Positions 1 to 7,233 of a DNA stretch of 40,632 nt are shown here, in pieces. The translations under genes and the position numbers were made by a program. The DNA is from Acidobacteriota bacterium (GTDB lineage: Bacteria; Acidobacteriota; Thermoanaerobaculia; Multivoradales; JAGPDF01), in assembly GCA_012521815.1 (NCBI GenBank), contig JAAYLR010000200.1, forward strand, positions 1-40,632, written 5' to 3'. Each line of letters starts with the position of its first letter. The stretch's first letter is position 1. Below the pieces are notes generated by a model. That model saw only the letters and a program-made list of their open reading frames with translations. It did no database searches and was not told the DNA's origin.

Positions 1-633
1 CACCGTGCGCACGGTGCGGGTGAGCCGCTCCTCACGGACCTCGGCGGTGCGCACCCCGGCGAGCCGCAGCCCCTCTCCGGAGAGCGTCACCGCGGCGTGC
101 GCCGGCAGCTCGCCCGGCCGCAAATCGCCTGGCACTTCGCCGTGCGCCTCGTGCGGAGGCAACTCGGCTGGCACCTCGTCCTGGCGGGGCACGAGGTCCA
201 TCCGGCAGAGCGGACAGCGGCCGGGGGCGTCGGAGACGACCTCCGGGTGCATCGGGCAGGTCCAGGGCGTGGCGGGGAGGGTCGCACCCGGAGCGGGGAC
301 GAGCGCCATGTTGCACTTCGCGCAGATCCCCGGTCCGGGGGCGGCGACCGACGGGTGCATCGGGCAGGCGTAGACGGTGCCGCCAGGAACCTCGGCCGCC
401 TCTCTGTGTAGATGGCCGGCGTCGTGGACGGCCGGCGCCGTCTCTCCCTCCACCGGACGCAGCACGAGGTCCATGTTGCAGATCGGACAGGTCCCCGGGC
501 GGTCGGAGACGTAGGTCGGGTGCATCGGACAGTAGTAGGTGCCAGCCGCCTTGCCGCCGCCGCAGGCGGTGGCGAGCAGCACGAGGGCGGCGAGCAGGAC
601 GAGGAGGGAAAGGGGAACACTCTGCGATCTCAT
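1..633 (-). CDS. RND efflux periplasmic adaptor (CusB-like) with three heavy-metal-binding modules, partial
   Basis: This is the N-terminal 211 codons of a periplasmic adaptor linking an inner-membrane RND pump to a TolC channel; the gene runs off the left edge. It opens with a lipoprotein-type signal (LLATACGGG near residue 30), so the Cys may be lipidated. Three heavy-metal-binding domains follow, each with a CPMHP motif and a CxxC/CxxCxM partner (CPICNMDLV, CAKCNMALV, CPLCRMDLV), at roughly residues 35-60, 85-110 and 120-145. The adaptor fold proper starts near residue 180 (GLRLAGVRTAEV). The ATG at 633 overlaps the upstream TolC stop by four bases (ATGA), so the two are translationally coupled. 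Such HMBD-adaptors belong to Cu/Ag efflux systems; the pump gene should follow beyond base 1. Metal specificity is inferred. Confidence 0.88.
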   Translation of the reverse strand, partial: MRSQSVPLSLLVLLAALVLLATACGGGKAAGTYYCPMHPTYVSDRPGTCPICNMDLVLRPVEGETAPAVHDAGHLHREAAEVPGGTVYACPMHPSVAAPGPGICAKCNMALVPAPGATLPATPWTCPMHPEVVSDAPGRCPLCRMDLVPRQDEVPAELPPHEAHGEVPGDLRPGELPAHAAVTLSGEGLRLAGVRTAEVREERLTRTVRTV

Positions 634-1946
634 GGCCGGTCTCCTGCTCCGGTTGCCGGGAGGGTCGGTTCGTCGAGGAGCGCCGCGAGGGCGGCGCGGA
701 GGGTGAGCCGCTCGGCCACGAGGCCGGCGCGGCGGACCCGGAGGTCGAGCCAGCGGCGGGCGCTCTCGACGACCGGGGAGAAGTCGCCACGGGTGGCGAG
801 GTAGGAGGCGCGGGCGGCGTCGAACGCCGCCGCGCTCTGCGGCAGGAGCGCCTCGTCGAAGAGCCGGAGCTGCGCCGCCGTCCGCTCCCAGGCGGCGAGC
901 AGCCGCTCGGCCTCGGCGCGGGCGGTGAGCGCCGCCGCCCGGTGCGCCTCGCCGGCGGCCGCCACCCGCTCGGCAGCGGCACGCCGGAGGGGCTCCTGCC
1001 GGTGCCGCCGGCCGATCGGCAGCTCGACCCCGAGGCCGAGGAGCAGCGCCGGGTCGTCGCTGCCGCGCCAGCCGATCCCGCCCGCGAGCGCGAAGTCGGG
1101 GCGCAGGTCGAGGCGGGCGACCTCCTCGCGCCGGGCGGCACCCGCCAGCTCCGCCCGCCGGAGCGCCACCTCGGGGGCGCGTTCGGCGGCGGTGGCGACG
1201 AGATCGCCCGCGAGCGGCGCCGGTTCGGGCAGGCTCTCGACCCGGCCGAACGGCTCGCCGGGAGGCAGATCGGCGAGCCCGCGCAGCTCGGCGGCGACCG
1301 CGGCCCGCTCGCCGGCGAGCGCCACCCGCCGCTCGGCGAGCTCGGAGATCGCGAGCTGCACGGCGAGCAGCGCCGCCTGGTCTCCTTCCCCCGCGGCGTA
1401 GCGCGCCGCGGCGGTGGCGGCGAGCAGGGCGTAGAGCTCCTCGGCCTGCGCGAGCAGCGGCGCCTCCGCGTCGAGCGCCCAGAGCCGGGCGTAGAGCGCG
1501 GTGAGGTCGCGCGCGAGCGCCTGCGCGGCCGCGTGGTACTCGGCGGCGAGCGTCTCCGCCGCGGCCGCCGCCACCGCCCGCCGCGCTGCCCGCTTGCCGG
1601 GGTACGGCAGCTCCTGGCGCACGCCGGTCTCGATCATCGACATCGGATCGGAGCCGACGAGCCAGCGACCGAGGCTCATGTTCACGAGGCGGACCTCGGC
1701 CATCGGCGCGGCGAGCGCGCCCGCGGGGGCGATCTCCTCGCGCGCGGCGGCGAGCCGCCGGGCGAGCTCGCCCAGCCGCGGCGAGCGCTCCCGCGCCCGC
1801 TCCTGGAGCGCCGCGAGCGGCGGCGCCACGCCGCTTCCGGCGCCTTCGGCGAGAGGTTCCTGAGCCGCCGCCGCTACGGCGGCGAGGGCGATCCCGGCGG
1901 CGAACGCCAGGAGCACGGAGTTGGTTCGAATGGTTTGCACGCCCAT
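630..1946 (-). CDS. TolC/CusC-family outer-membrane efflux protein
   Basis: A 438-residue outer-membrane channel of a tripartite metal efflux system. The chosen ATG at 1946 gives a normal Sec signal peptide (MGVQTIRTNS, then a hydrophobic stretch ending in AAAAQ). The in-frame start 54 bases upstream would put 18 charged residues before the signal and is less likely. The rest is Ala/Leu/Glu-rich long helices in two repeats, with the family pattern LPYPGKR near residue 120 and VELPIGRRHRQEP near residue 310, as in OEP/TolC proteins of CusC type. It sits 73 bp after the Cys-rich gene and overlaps the adaptor gene by 4 bp, forming one operon. Family assignment is strong; copper/silver as substrate is inferred from the neighbours. 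Confidence 0.88.
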   Translation of the reverse strand: MGVQTIRTNSVLLAFAAGIALAAVAAAAQEPLAEGAGSGVAPPLAALQERARERSPRLGELARRLAAAREEIAPAGALAAPMAEVRLVNMSLGRWLVGSDPMSMIETGVRQELPYPGKRAARRAVAAAAAETLAAEYHAAAQALARDLTALYARLWALDAEAPLLAQAEELYALLAATAAARYAAGEGDQAALLAVQLAISELAERRVALAGERAAVAAELRGLADLPPGEPFGRVESLPEPAPLAGDLVATAAERAPEVALRRAELAGAARREEVARLDLRPDFALAGGIGWRGSDDPALLLGLGVELPIGRRHRQEPLRRAAAERVAAAGEAHRAAALTARAEAERLLAAWERTAAQLRLFDEALLPQSAAAFDAARASYLATRGDFSPVVESARRWLDLRVRRAGLVAERLTLRAALAALLDEPTLPATGAGDRP

Positions 1947-2019
1947 CTCCCGGAAAGGTCGGACTCCTCCCGCCGCGCCACGCGCGCGGCCGGGAGGCAC
2001 ACCTCACCCGGAGGGCGTC

Positions 2020-2439
2020 TCAGATCAGCAGGACGGCGAAGAGCGTGAAGAGGCCGAGCCCGTGGAGGGCGGCGGTGCGCGGCGCCTCGGGGCCCGGAAC
2101 CGGGCAGCGCGCGGGGGAGCCGACGGCAGCCGGGAGCTCACGCACCACCGCGGGAGTGTCGGCATCGCCGCTCGGCAGCGGCCCGCCGACCGCCGGCGCG
2201 GGCGCCGCAGGGGCCGCCGGCACCGGCTGGCAGCAGCCGAGCGTAACGCTCCAGGCCGGGCTCGCCGGGCAGCTGCCGGCACCGTGCGCGGCATCCGGAC
2301 CGGTGCGCGGACAGCAGGCGTCCCCCAGAGGGCAGCAGGCGCCGGGGCTGCCGGCGGCGTGCGCCGCGAGCACGAACGACGCCGCTCCCGCTCCGGCGAG
2401 GGCGGCGACGAGCGCGAACGCGAAGAGACGGCGGGCCAT
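2020..2439 (-). CDS. small exported Cys-rich protein, first gene of the metal efflux operon
   Basis: A 139-residue protein with a signal peptide (MARRLFAFALVAALAG) and a mature part containing clustered cysteines (GACCPLGDACCP, GSCPAS, LGCCQPV) followed by a Pro/Ala-rich region and a hydrophobic C-terminus (LGLFTLFAVLLI). The paired cysteines suggest metal or disulfide chemistry in the periplasm. It is the first gene of the operon leading to the TolC and HMBD-adaptor genes, so a periplasmic metal-binding role is plausible, but I do not recognise a named family. A near-consensus promoter ends nine bases before the ATG and there is no ribosome binding site, so translation is probably leaderless. 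The C-terminal hydrophobic stretch may be a membrane anchor. Confidence 0.72.
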   Translation of the reverse strand: MARRLFAFALVAALAGAGAASFVLAAHAAGSPGACCPLGDACCPRTGPDAAHGAGSCPASPAWSVTLGCCQPVPAAPAAPAPAVGGPLPSGDADTPAVVRELPAAVGSPARCPVPGPEAPRTAALHGLGLFTLFAVLLI

Positions 2440-2448
2440 GGGGGCGGG

Positions 2449-2481
2449 AGTATACCGGATCCGTTCTCTCCGGCTTGTCAA
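2449..2481 (-). promoter_or_regulatory. promoter with overlong 21-bp spacer for the metal efflux operon
   Basis: On the minus strand a perfect TTGACA (2476-2481) and TATACT (2449-2454) are separated by 21 bp rather than 17. The spacer carries the inverted repeat CCGGA/TCCGG (2455-2459 and 2469-2473). Long spacers with a dyad are typical of promoters twisted open by MerR-family metal sensors (normally 19-20 bp). The -10 lies nine bases from the ATG at 2439. Confidence 0.6.
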
Positions 2482-2550
2482 CCCCCGCTCCGTGTGCGAG
2501 CCTCCCGGAGCAACGGACGAGATCACGGATACGGAAGAGGAGGGATCGGG

Positions 2551-3279
2551 ATGGCGGCAGCGGAGAACGGGAGGCAGGTCGCGCTCGTCACCGGGGGGAG
2601 CCGTGGCGTCGGTCGCGCCGTGGTGGAGCTCCTCGCCGCGCGCGGCTGGACCGTCGACTTCTGCAGCCGTGACCCGGAGCGAGTGGCGGCGGCGGTGGGC
2701 GAGCTCACGCTCCGTTATGGCGAGCGGGTTCGCGGGCGGGTCGCCGACGTCCGGCGCGAGGAGGAGGTCACGGCGCTCGTCGCCTGGACGCTCGCCGCCC
2801 ACGGCCAGCTCGACCTGCTCGTCAACAACGCCGGCATCGGCCGCTTCGGCTCCGTCGAGACGCTCTCGGGCGAGACGTTCCGGGAGGTGGTCGAGACGAA
2901 CCTCAACGCCTGCTTCTACGCGATCCGCGCCGCCGCTCCGGTGATGATCGCCCGCGGGAGCGGCTGGATCGTGAACATCGCCTCGCTCCAGGGGCGGCAT
3001 CCGTCGCCGGGCGGCGCCGCCTACAACGCGAGCAAGTTCGGCCTCGTCGGGCTCTCGGAGGCGGCGATGCTCGACCTGCGCCCCCACGGCGTGCGGGTGG
3101 CCGCGATCCTGCCCGGCTCGATCGCCACCGGCTTCGGCGCCGGCCGCGGCGGCGACGACTCCTGGCGGCTCGCCCCGGAGGACGTCGCCCGCGCCGTCGT
3201 CGACCTGCTCGCCTATCCGGAGCGCGCCCTCCCCTCCCTCGTCGAGCTGCGGCCGACCCGGCCGCCGGCCCGGCGCTGA
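2551..3279 (+). CDS. SDR-family NAD(P)-dependent oxidoreductase
   Basis: A 242-residue classical short-chain dehydrogenase/reductase. Visible motifs in order: cofactor-binding TGGSRGVG (about residues 14-21), NNAG (about 92-95), the catalytic Ser in IVNIASLQG, and the catalytic YNASK (Tyr and Lys). The C-terminal PGSIATG loop follows. The length fits the family. The ATG at 2551 is preceded by a GAGGAGGG ribosome binding site. Substrate cannot be read from sequence; many relatives act on 3-oxoacyl or sugar-derived alcohols. It is divergent from the metal operon and heads a plus-strand run with the LOG-like and thioesterase genes (17 bp and 7 bp gaps), so the three are likely co-transcribed. 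Confidence 0.9.
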   Translation: MAAAENGRQVALVTGGSRGVGRAVVELLAARGWTVDFCSRDPERVAAAVGELTLRYGERVRGRVADVRREEEVTALVAWTLAAHGQLDLLVNNAGIGRFGSVETLSGETFREVVETNLNACFYAIRAAAPVMIARGSGWIVNIASLQGRHPSPGGAAYNASKFGLVGLSEAAMLDLRPHGVRVAAILPGSIATGFGAGRGGDDSWRLAPEDVARAVVDLLAYPERALPSLVELRPTRPPARR

Positions 3280-3296
3280 GACGCTCCACGCCCGGG

Positions 3297-3833
3297 ATGA
3301 CGAACGTCGAGGCCCCACCTCCGGCTCCCTCCGGCGGCATCCAGATCGCCGTGGTCGGCCCCGCCGTCTGTGACGAGCGGACGGGCGCGCTCGCCCGCGA
3401 GCTCGGCGCCGAGCTGGCGCGCGCCGGGGCGACGGTGCTGACCGGCGGACGCGGGGGAGCGATGGCGGCGGCGAGCGAGGGCGCCCGCGCGGCGGGCGGG
3501 CTCGCGGTCGGCATCCTGCCGGGCGCGAACGCCGAGCAGTCCCCGCCGAATCCGCACCTCGCCGTCGCGCTCTTCACCGGCCTCGGTCAGGCGCGCAACC
3601 AGGTCCTCGTGCTCTCGGCCGGCGCGGTGGTGGCGGTCGGCGGCGGCTGGGGAACGCTTTCGGAGATCGCGCTCGCTCTCAAGCACCGGATCCCGGTGAT
3701 CCTGCTCGAGAGCTGGCGCCTGCAACGCCCGGACGGGCTGCTCGACCCGCTGCTCGCGGTCGCGCTCTCGCCGGCCGACGCCGCGGAGATCGCGGTGCGC
3801 CAGGCCCGGCACGGCCGGCGCGAAGAGAGATGA
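3297..3833 (+). CDS. TIGR00725-type Rossmann-fold nucleotide-binding protein (LOG/DprA-like superfamily)
   Basis: A 178-residue cytosolic protein with the nucleotide-binding fold shared with LOG cytokinin-activating phosphoribohydrolases. IAVVGPAVCD opens the fold. The signature GGRGGAMAAASEGA (about residues 50-63) and GGGWGTLSEIALAL (about 113-126) match the TIGR00725 family, in which the second motif resembles the PGGxGTxxE motif of LOG enzymes. Actual function is unknown for most members; a nucleotide-phosphate hydrolase or carrier role is inferred from the fold. It lies 17 bp after the SDR gene. A clear Shine-Dalgarno is not obvious, so translation may be coupled to the preceding gene. 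Confidence 0.82.
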   Translation: MTNVEAPPPAPSGGIQIAVVGPAVCDERTGALARELGAELARAGATVLTGGRGGAMAAASEGARAAGGLAVGILPGANAEQSPPNPHLAVALFTGLGQARNQVLVLSAGAVVAVGGGWGTLSEIALALKHRIPVILLESWRLQRPDGLLDPLLAVALSPADAAEIAVRQARHGRREER

Positions 3834-3840
3834 GGGCAAG

Positions 3841-4206
3841 ATGAGAGAGCCGGCGATCCGCGTGATGCTGCTGCCAAAGGACACCAACGCCAACGGCACG
3901 ATCTTCGGCGGGATCATCCTCTCCCACATCGATCTCGCGGCGGCCGTCGAGGCGCACAAGAGCGTTCCGGGGCGGATCGTCACCGTGGCGATGCGCGAGG
4001 TCGTCTTCCACCAGCCGGTCTTCGTGGGCGACCTCGTGAGCTTCTACACCTCGACGAAGAAGCTCGGCAACACCTCGGTCACCATCCACGTCTCGGTCGA
4101 AGCCGAGCGCAGCAACCCGCGCGGCGAGCGCGTCCAGGTCACCGAGGCCGAGGTCGTCTACGTCCACGTCGACGATCAGGGCCGGCCGCAGCCGATCCCC
4201 CGCTGA
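3841..4206 (+). CDS. acyl-CoA thioesterase, YciA/BACH hotdog family
   Basis: A 121-residue single-hotdog thioesterase hydrolysing acyl-CoA to acid and CoA. The diagnostic PKDTNANGTIFGGIILSHID segment (residues 12-31) contains the Asn/Asp and Gly-Gly residues of the YciA/BACH active site. VAMREVVFHQPVFVGDLVSFY is the conserved second half. It starts 7 bp after the previous stop with GAGGG upstream. Substrate range is broad in the family (short to medium acyl-CoA) and cannot be resolved here. It ends the SDR/LOG-like/thioesterase run and faces the convergent beta-helix gene. Confidence 0.9.
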   Translation: MREPAIRVMLLPKDTNANGTIFGGIILSHIDLAAAVEAHKSVPGRIVTVAMREVVFHQPVFVGDLVSFYTSTKKLGNTSVTIHVSVEAERSNPRGERVQVTEAEVVYVHVDDQGRPQPIPR

Positions 4207-4256
4207 CGCGAACGGCTCCGCTCGGCAGCCGGAGCGAACGGGGCCTCTCTCCCGGC

Positions 4257-5375
4257 TCAGAGACCCAGCGCGGCCACCAGGGCCCGGGGATCGACGACCG
4301 CCGCCCGCCGGGCACCCTCGGTGAGAGGCGAGCGCTCGCCGGGCCGGGGCCAGGCCTCACCCCGGGTGCACGCCTCCGCCGCGATCCCTTCCGGTTCCCC
4401 GACGCTTCCCTGACGCAGCTCACACTTCCGGGCCACGACCGGCGGGAAGTCGCCGAGCGCCACGTCGGGACCGCTCACGAGCCGCACGAGCGGCGTCGTG
4501 CTGCTGAGCAGGCTCCCGGCGAGCTCCACGCGGACGAGCGGGCTCACGAGCCGCAGCCAGCCGTGGGCGAGCCGGTCTTCGATGACGAGGGTGCGTTCGA
4601 CCGTGAGGCTCCGGGTGAACCAGGGCTCGATCCCGTATGCCGCCTCGTTGCGCGCGAAGACCACCCCGTCGAGCCGGAGGCTGGCCAGATGGGAGCGGCC
4701 GGTCCGCGGCGTCGCGAGCAGTGGCGAGCCACCCTGAACCCGGTTGCCGACGAACCAGCAGTCGCGCAGCGTGGCGGTGGCGGTGGTGCCGCGCGGCCCC
4801 GCGGCCGAGATCGAGACGAGCGGTTCGTGGATCTGGGGCTCGAACCGTAGGCTGTCGAGGATGGCGAACCGCTCGGCGACGAAGCTCTCGACCGCGCCGA
4901 CCGTGAGCACCGCCACCGGCGCCTCCGCCCGGCGCAGGATCAGGTTGCGGAGCGTCACCGTCCGCCCTTCGAGCGCGAGGGAGAGCCCCTCGATCACCGC
5001 CGGGTCGTCCCCTTCCCCTTCGAGCAGGAGGTCGAGCGCTCCCGCTCCCTCCACGTCGCGCAGGCTGAGCGCGAAGCGCCCGTAATCGCCCGGCGCGAAG
5101 CGCACCCGGAAACGCCCCCCTTTCTCCAGCGCTGCCGCGTACGCCTGCTGCACCGGCAGCATCAGGTCGCTCCGCGAGCGGATGTGAAAGATGGTCTCGC
5201 TCTCCACGCTCACCTCCTCGCTCCGTACCGTTCGGTTCCCACCCGGACCGGCGGCGCCGGGCTCCACACGCTCCGGTGCCCACGGCGCACCCTTTCCGGC
5301 GGACATCCCCGAGAGCGCGCCCAGGACGAGCGCGAGGGCGGCGAGCCGCGGGGTTCCGGCGCGAAGCGGGCTCAC
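4257..5375 (-). CDS. exported beta-helix-like protein of unknown function
   Basis: A 372-residue protein starting with GTG at 5375, four bases into the adenine deaminase stop (GTGA overlap), so it is translationally coupled to that gene. An N-terminal hydrophobic segment (LAALALVLGALSGMSAG) looks like a signal peptide. The body has repeated short strands such as VTLRNLILRRAE, ATLRDCWFVGN, LRLDGVVFARNEA and LTVERTLVIEDR, spaced like the rungs of a right-handed parallel beta-helix (pectate-lyase-like or NosD-like). No catalytic residues can be assigned. It may bind or modify a polysaccharide, but that is fold-based inference. Its link to adenine deaminase has no obvious biochemical explanation. 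Confidence 0.65.
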   Translation of the reverse strand: MSPLRAGTPRLAALALVLGALSGMSAGKGAPWAPERVEPGAAGPGGNRTVRSEEVSVESETIFHIRSRSDLMLPVQQAYAAALEKGGRFRVRFAPGDYGRFALSLRDVEGAGALDLLLEGEGDDPAVIEGLSLALEGRTVTLRNLILRRAEAPVAVLTVGAVESFVAERFAILDSLRFEPQIHEPLVSISAAGPRGTTATATLRDCWFVGNRVQGGSPLLATPRTGRSHLASLRLDGVVFARNEAAYGIEPWFTRSLTVERTLVIEDRLAHGWLRLVSPLVRVELAGSLLSSTTPLVRLVSGPDVALGDFPPVVARKCELRQGSVGEPEGIAAEACTRGEAWPRPGERSPLTEGARRAAVVDPRALVAALGL

Positions 5376-7081
5376 GCCACCCAGAGCGGCACCGGCTCGA
5401 ACCGATCGACGTCGACGAGCCCCTGATCGGTCAGCTTGAGGCTCGGGATCACGCCGAGGGCGAGGAAGCTCATCGCCATGAACGGATCGTGGAGCGGCGA
5501 GCCGAGCTCGTGGGCGGCGGCGAGCGTCCGGTCGAGCTCCTGACGGACGCTTTCGATCGGGTGGTCGCTCATCAGCCCGGCGAGCGGGAGCGGCAGCTCG
5601 GCGAGCACCCGCTCACCGGCGGCCACCACCAGCCCGCCGCCGATCGCCGCCGCCCGGCGCGCCGCGGTGGTCATCGAGCGGTCGTCGGCGCCGATGAGGA
5701 CGAGGTTGTGGTGGTCGTGGGCGACCGACGAGGCGAGCGCGCCCGCGCGCAGACCGAGCCCGCGCACGAACCCCTTCCCCACCGCGCCGCTGGCACGATG
5801 GCGCTCGATCACCGCCATCTTGAGCAGATCCCGCTCGGGGTCGGCCACGGCCTCCCCGTCGCGCACGGTGACCTCCTCGACGAGATGGTCGGTCAGGAGC
5901 TGGTTGGGGATGACGCCGATCACCCGCGCCCGGGTTCCCTCGGCGGGGATCGCGAGATCGACCGCCTCCCAGTCGACGCTCATCGTCGGCCGCAGCCGGG
6001 GGATCGACGGCAGCCGGCGGCGCACGAGGAGCTCGCCGTCGCGGGCCACCAGCTCGCCGCGGCGCCAGACGAGCCGGGGGCGAGGCGCCCGGAGGTCGTC
6101 GAAGGCGACCAGATCGGCGCGCCGGCCGGGGGTGATGGCGCCGCGGTCGTCGAGACGGAAATGCCGGGCGGTGCTCCAGGTGGCCATCCGGATCGCCACC
6201 ACCGGTGCCACGCCGCCGGCGATCGCGAGCCGCACGAGGTGGTCGATGTGCCCCTGGTCGAGGAGATCAGCCGGCTGCCGGTCGTCGGTGCAGAGGCAGA
6301 GGCGGCCAGCGTTGTACGGCGTGACGAGCGGCAGGAGCGCCACGAGGTTGTGGGCGTTGGTCGCCTCGCGCAGGAAGACGACCATCCCGCGCCGGAGCTT
6401 CTCGCGCGCCTCCTCCACCGTCGTGCACTCGTGGTCGGAGGAGATGCCGGCGGCGACGTAGGCGTTGAGATCCCGGCCGGAGAGCCCGGGCGCATGTCCG
6501 TCGATCACCCGGTCGGCGAAGCGCTCGAGCTTGGCGAGCACCCCGGGCTCGCCGCCGAGCACGCCGGGGAAGTTCATCACCTCGGCGAGGCCGAGGACGA
6601 ACGGGCTCGACTTGAACGAGACGAGGTCGACCGCGTCGAGCTCCGCCCCGGTGGTCTCCATCGGCGTCGCCGGCACGCAGGAGGAGGCCATCACGAACAT
6701 CGCGAGCGGCGAGCCCTTCGCGCATTCGAGCATGAAGCGGATCCCCTCGAGACCGAGGACGTTGGCGATCTCGTGCGGATCGGTGACCACCGTCGTGGTG
6801 CCGCGCGGCACGACCGCCCGGGCGAACTCCCGGGGGGTGACCATCGCGCTCTCGATGTGAACGTGGGCGTCGAGGAAGCCGGGAGCGAGGCAGGCGCCCT
6901 CGAGGTCGACCACCTCCCGGGCGCGGTAGCCGGAGCCGATCCCGACGATCAGGCCACCGGCGATCGCCACCTCGGCCGGGTAGACCTCCCCGGCGAGCAC
7001 GTCCACGAGCTTCAGGTTCGTCAGCAGCAGGTCCGCGGGCTCGTGGCCGGCGGCATGGCGGATCAGCGTTGCGAGCTCCAC
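5372..7081 (-). CDS. ade: adenine deaminase
   Basis: A 569-residue amidohydrolase converting adenine to hypoxanthine and ammonia in purine salvage; E. coli Ade is of similar size. Metal-site motif GFLDAHVHIESAM follows the N-terminal composite beta-domain (GHEPADLLLTN, VDVLAGEVYPAEVAI). Further conserved segments are TTTVVTDPHEIANV, ISSDHECTT, LCTDDRQPADL and the C-terminal SVAHDHHNLVLIGA typical of Ade. The GTG at 7081 is chosen because it has an AGGAGA site six bases upstream and gives the family's N-terminus; an ATG just upstream is out of frame. A possible extended -10 is at 7120-7128. The next gene overlaps its stop. Confidence 0.93.
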   Translation of the reverse strand: MELATLIRHAAGHEPADLLLTNLKLVDVLAGEVYPAEVAIAGGLIVGIGSGYRAREVVDLEGACLAPGFLDAHVHIESAMVTPREFARAVVPRGTTTVVTDPHEIANVLGLEGIRFMLECAKGSPLAMFVMASSCVPATPMETTGAELDAVDLVSFKSSPFVLGLAEVMNFPGVLGGEPGVLAKLERFADRVIDGHAPGLSGRDLNAYVAAGISSDHECTTVEEAREKLRRGMVVFLREATNAHNLVALLPLVTPYNAGRLCLCTDDRQPADLLDQGHIDHLVRLAIAGGVAPVVAIRMATWSTARHFRLDDRGAITPGRRADLVAFDDLRAPRPRLVWRRGELVARDGELLVRRRLPSIPRLRPTMSVDWEAVDLAIPAEGTRARVIGVIPNQLLTDHLVEEVTVRDGEAVADPERDLLKMAVIERHRASGAVGKGFVRGLGLRAGALASSVAHDHHNLVLIGADDRSMTTAARRAAAIGGGLVVAAGERVLAELPLPLAGLMSDHPIESVRQELDRTLAAAHELGSPLHDPFMAMSFLALGVIPSLKLTDQGLVDVDRFEPVPLWVA

Positions 7082-7119
7082 GGCATCTCTCCTGGCAACC
7101 GGGTCTTCCGGAGGCCGGC

Positions 7120-7128
7120 AATGTACCA
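7120..7128 (-). promoter_or_regulatory. extended -10 promoter element for ade
   Basis: The minus strand reads TGG then TACATT, a TGn-extended -10 box. It places the start of transcription about 30 nt before the GTG at 7081, leaving room for the AGGAGA ribosome binding site. No convincing -35 is seen. Confidence 0.4.
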
Positions 7129-7233
7129 GACACCACCCGTCTTCCCGACGAGAGGCTCTGATACCGTCCCGGGAATGTCCGGCTTCCGTGCCCCCCGGCT
7201 CCCGCTCTCGACCACCCTCCGGGGAGGGCACCG

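Noticed and set aside
4207-4256. Hairpin GCTCCG/CGGAGC (4215-4235) between convergent genes as a terminator
   Set aside because: Only six base pairs with a nine-base loop and no T-run on either strand.
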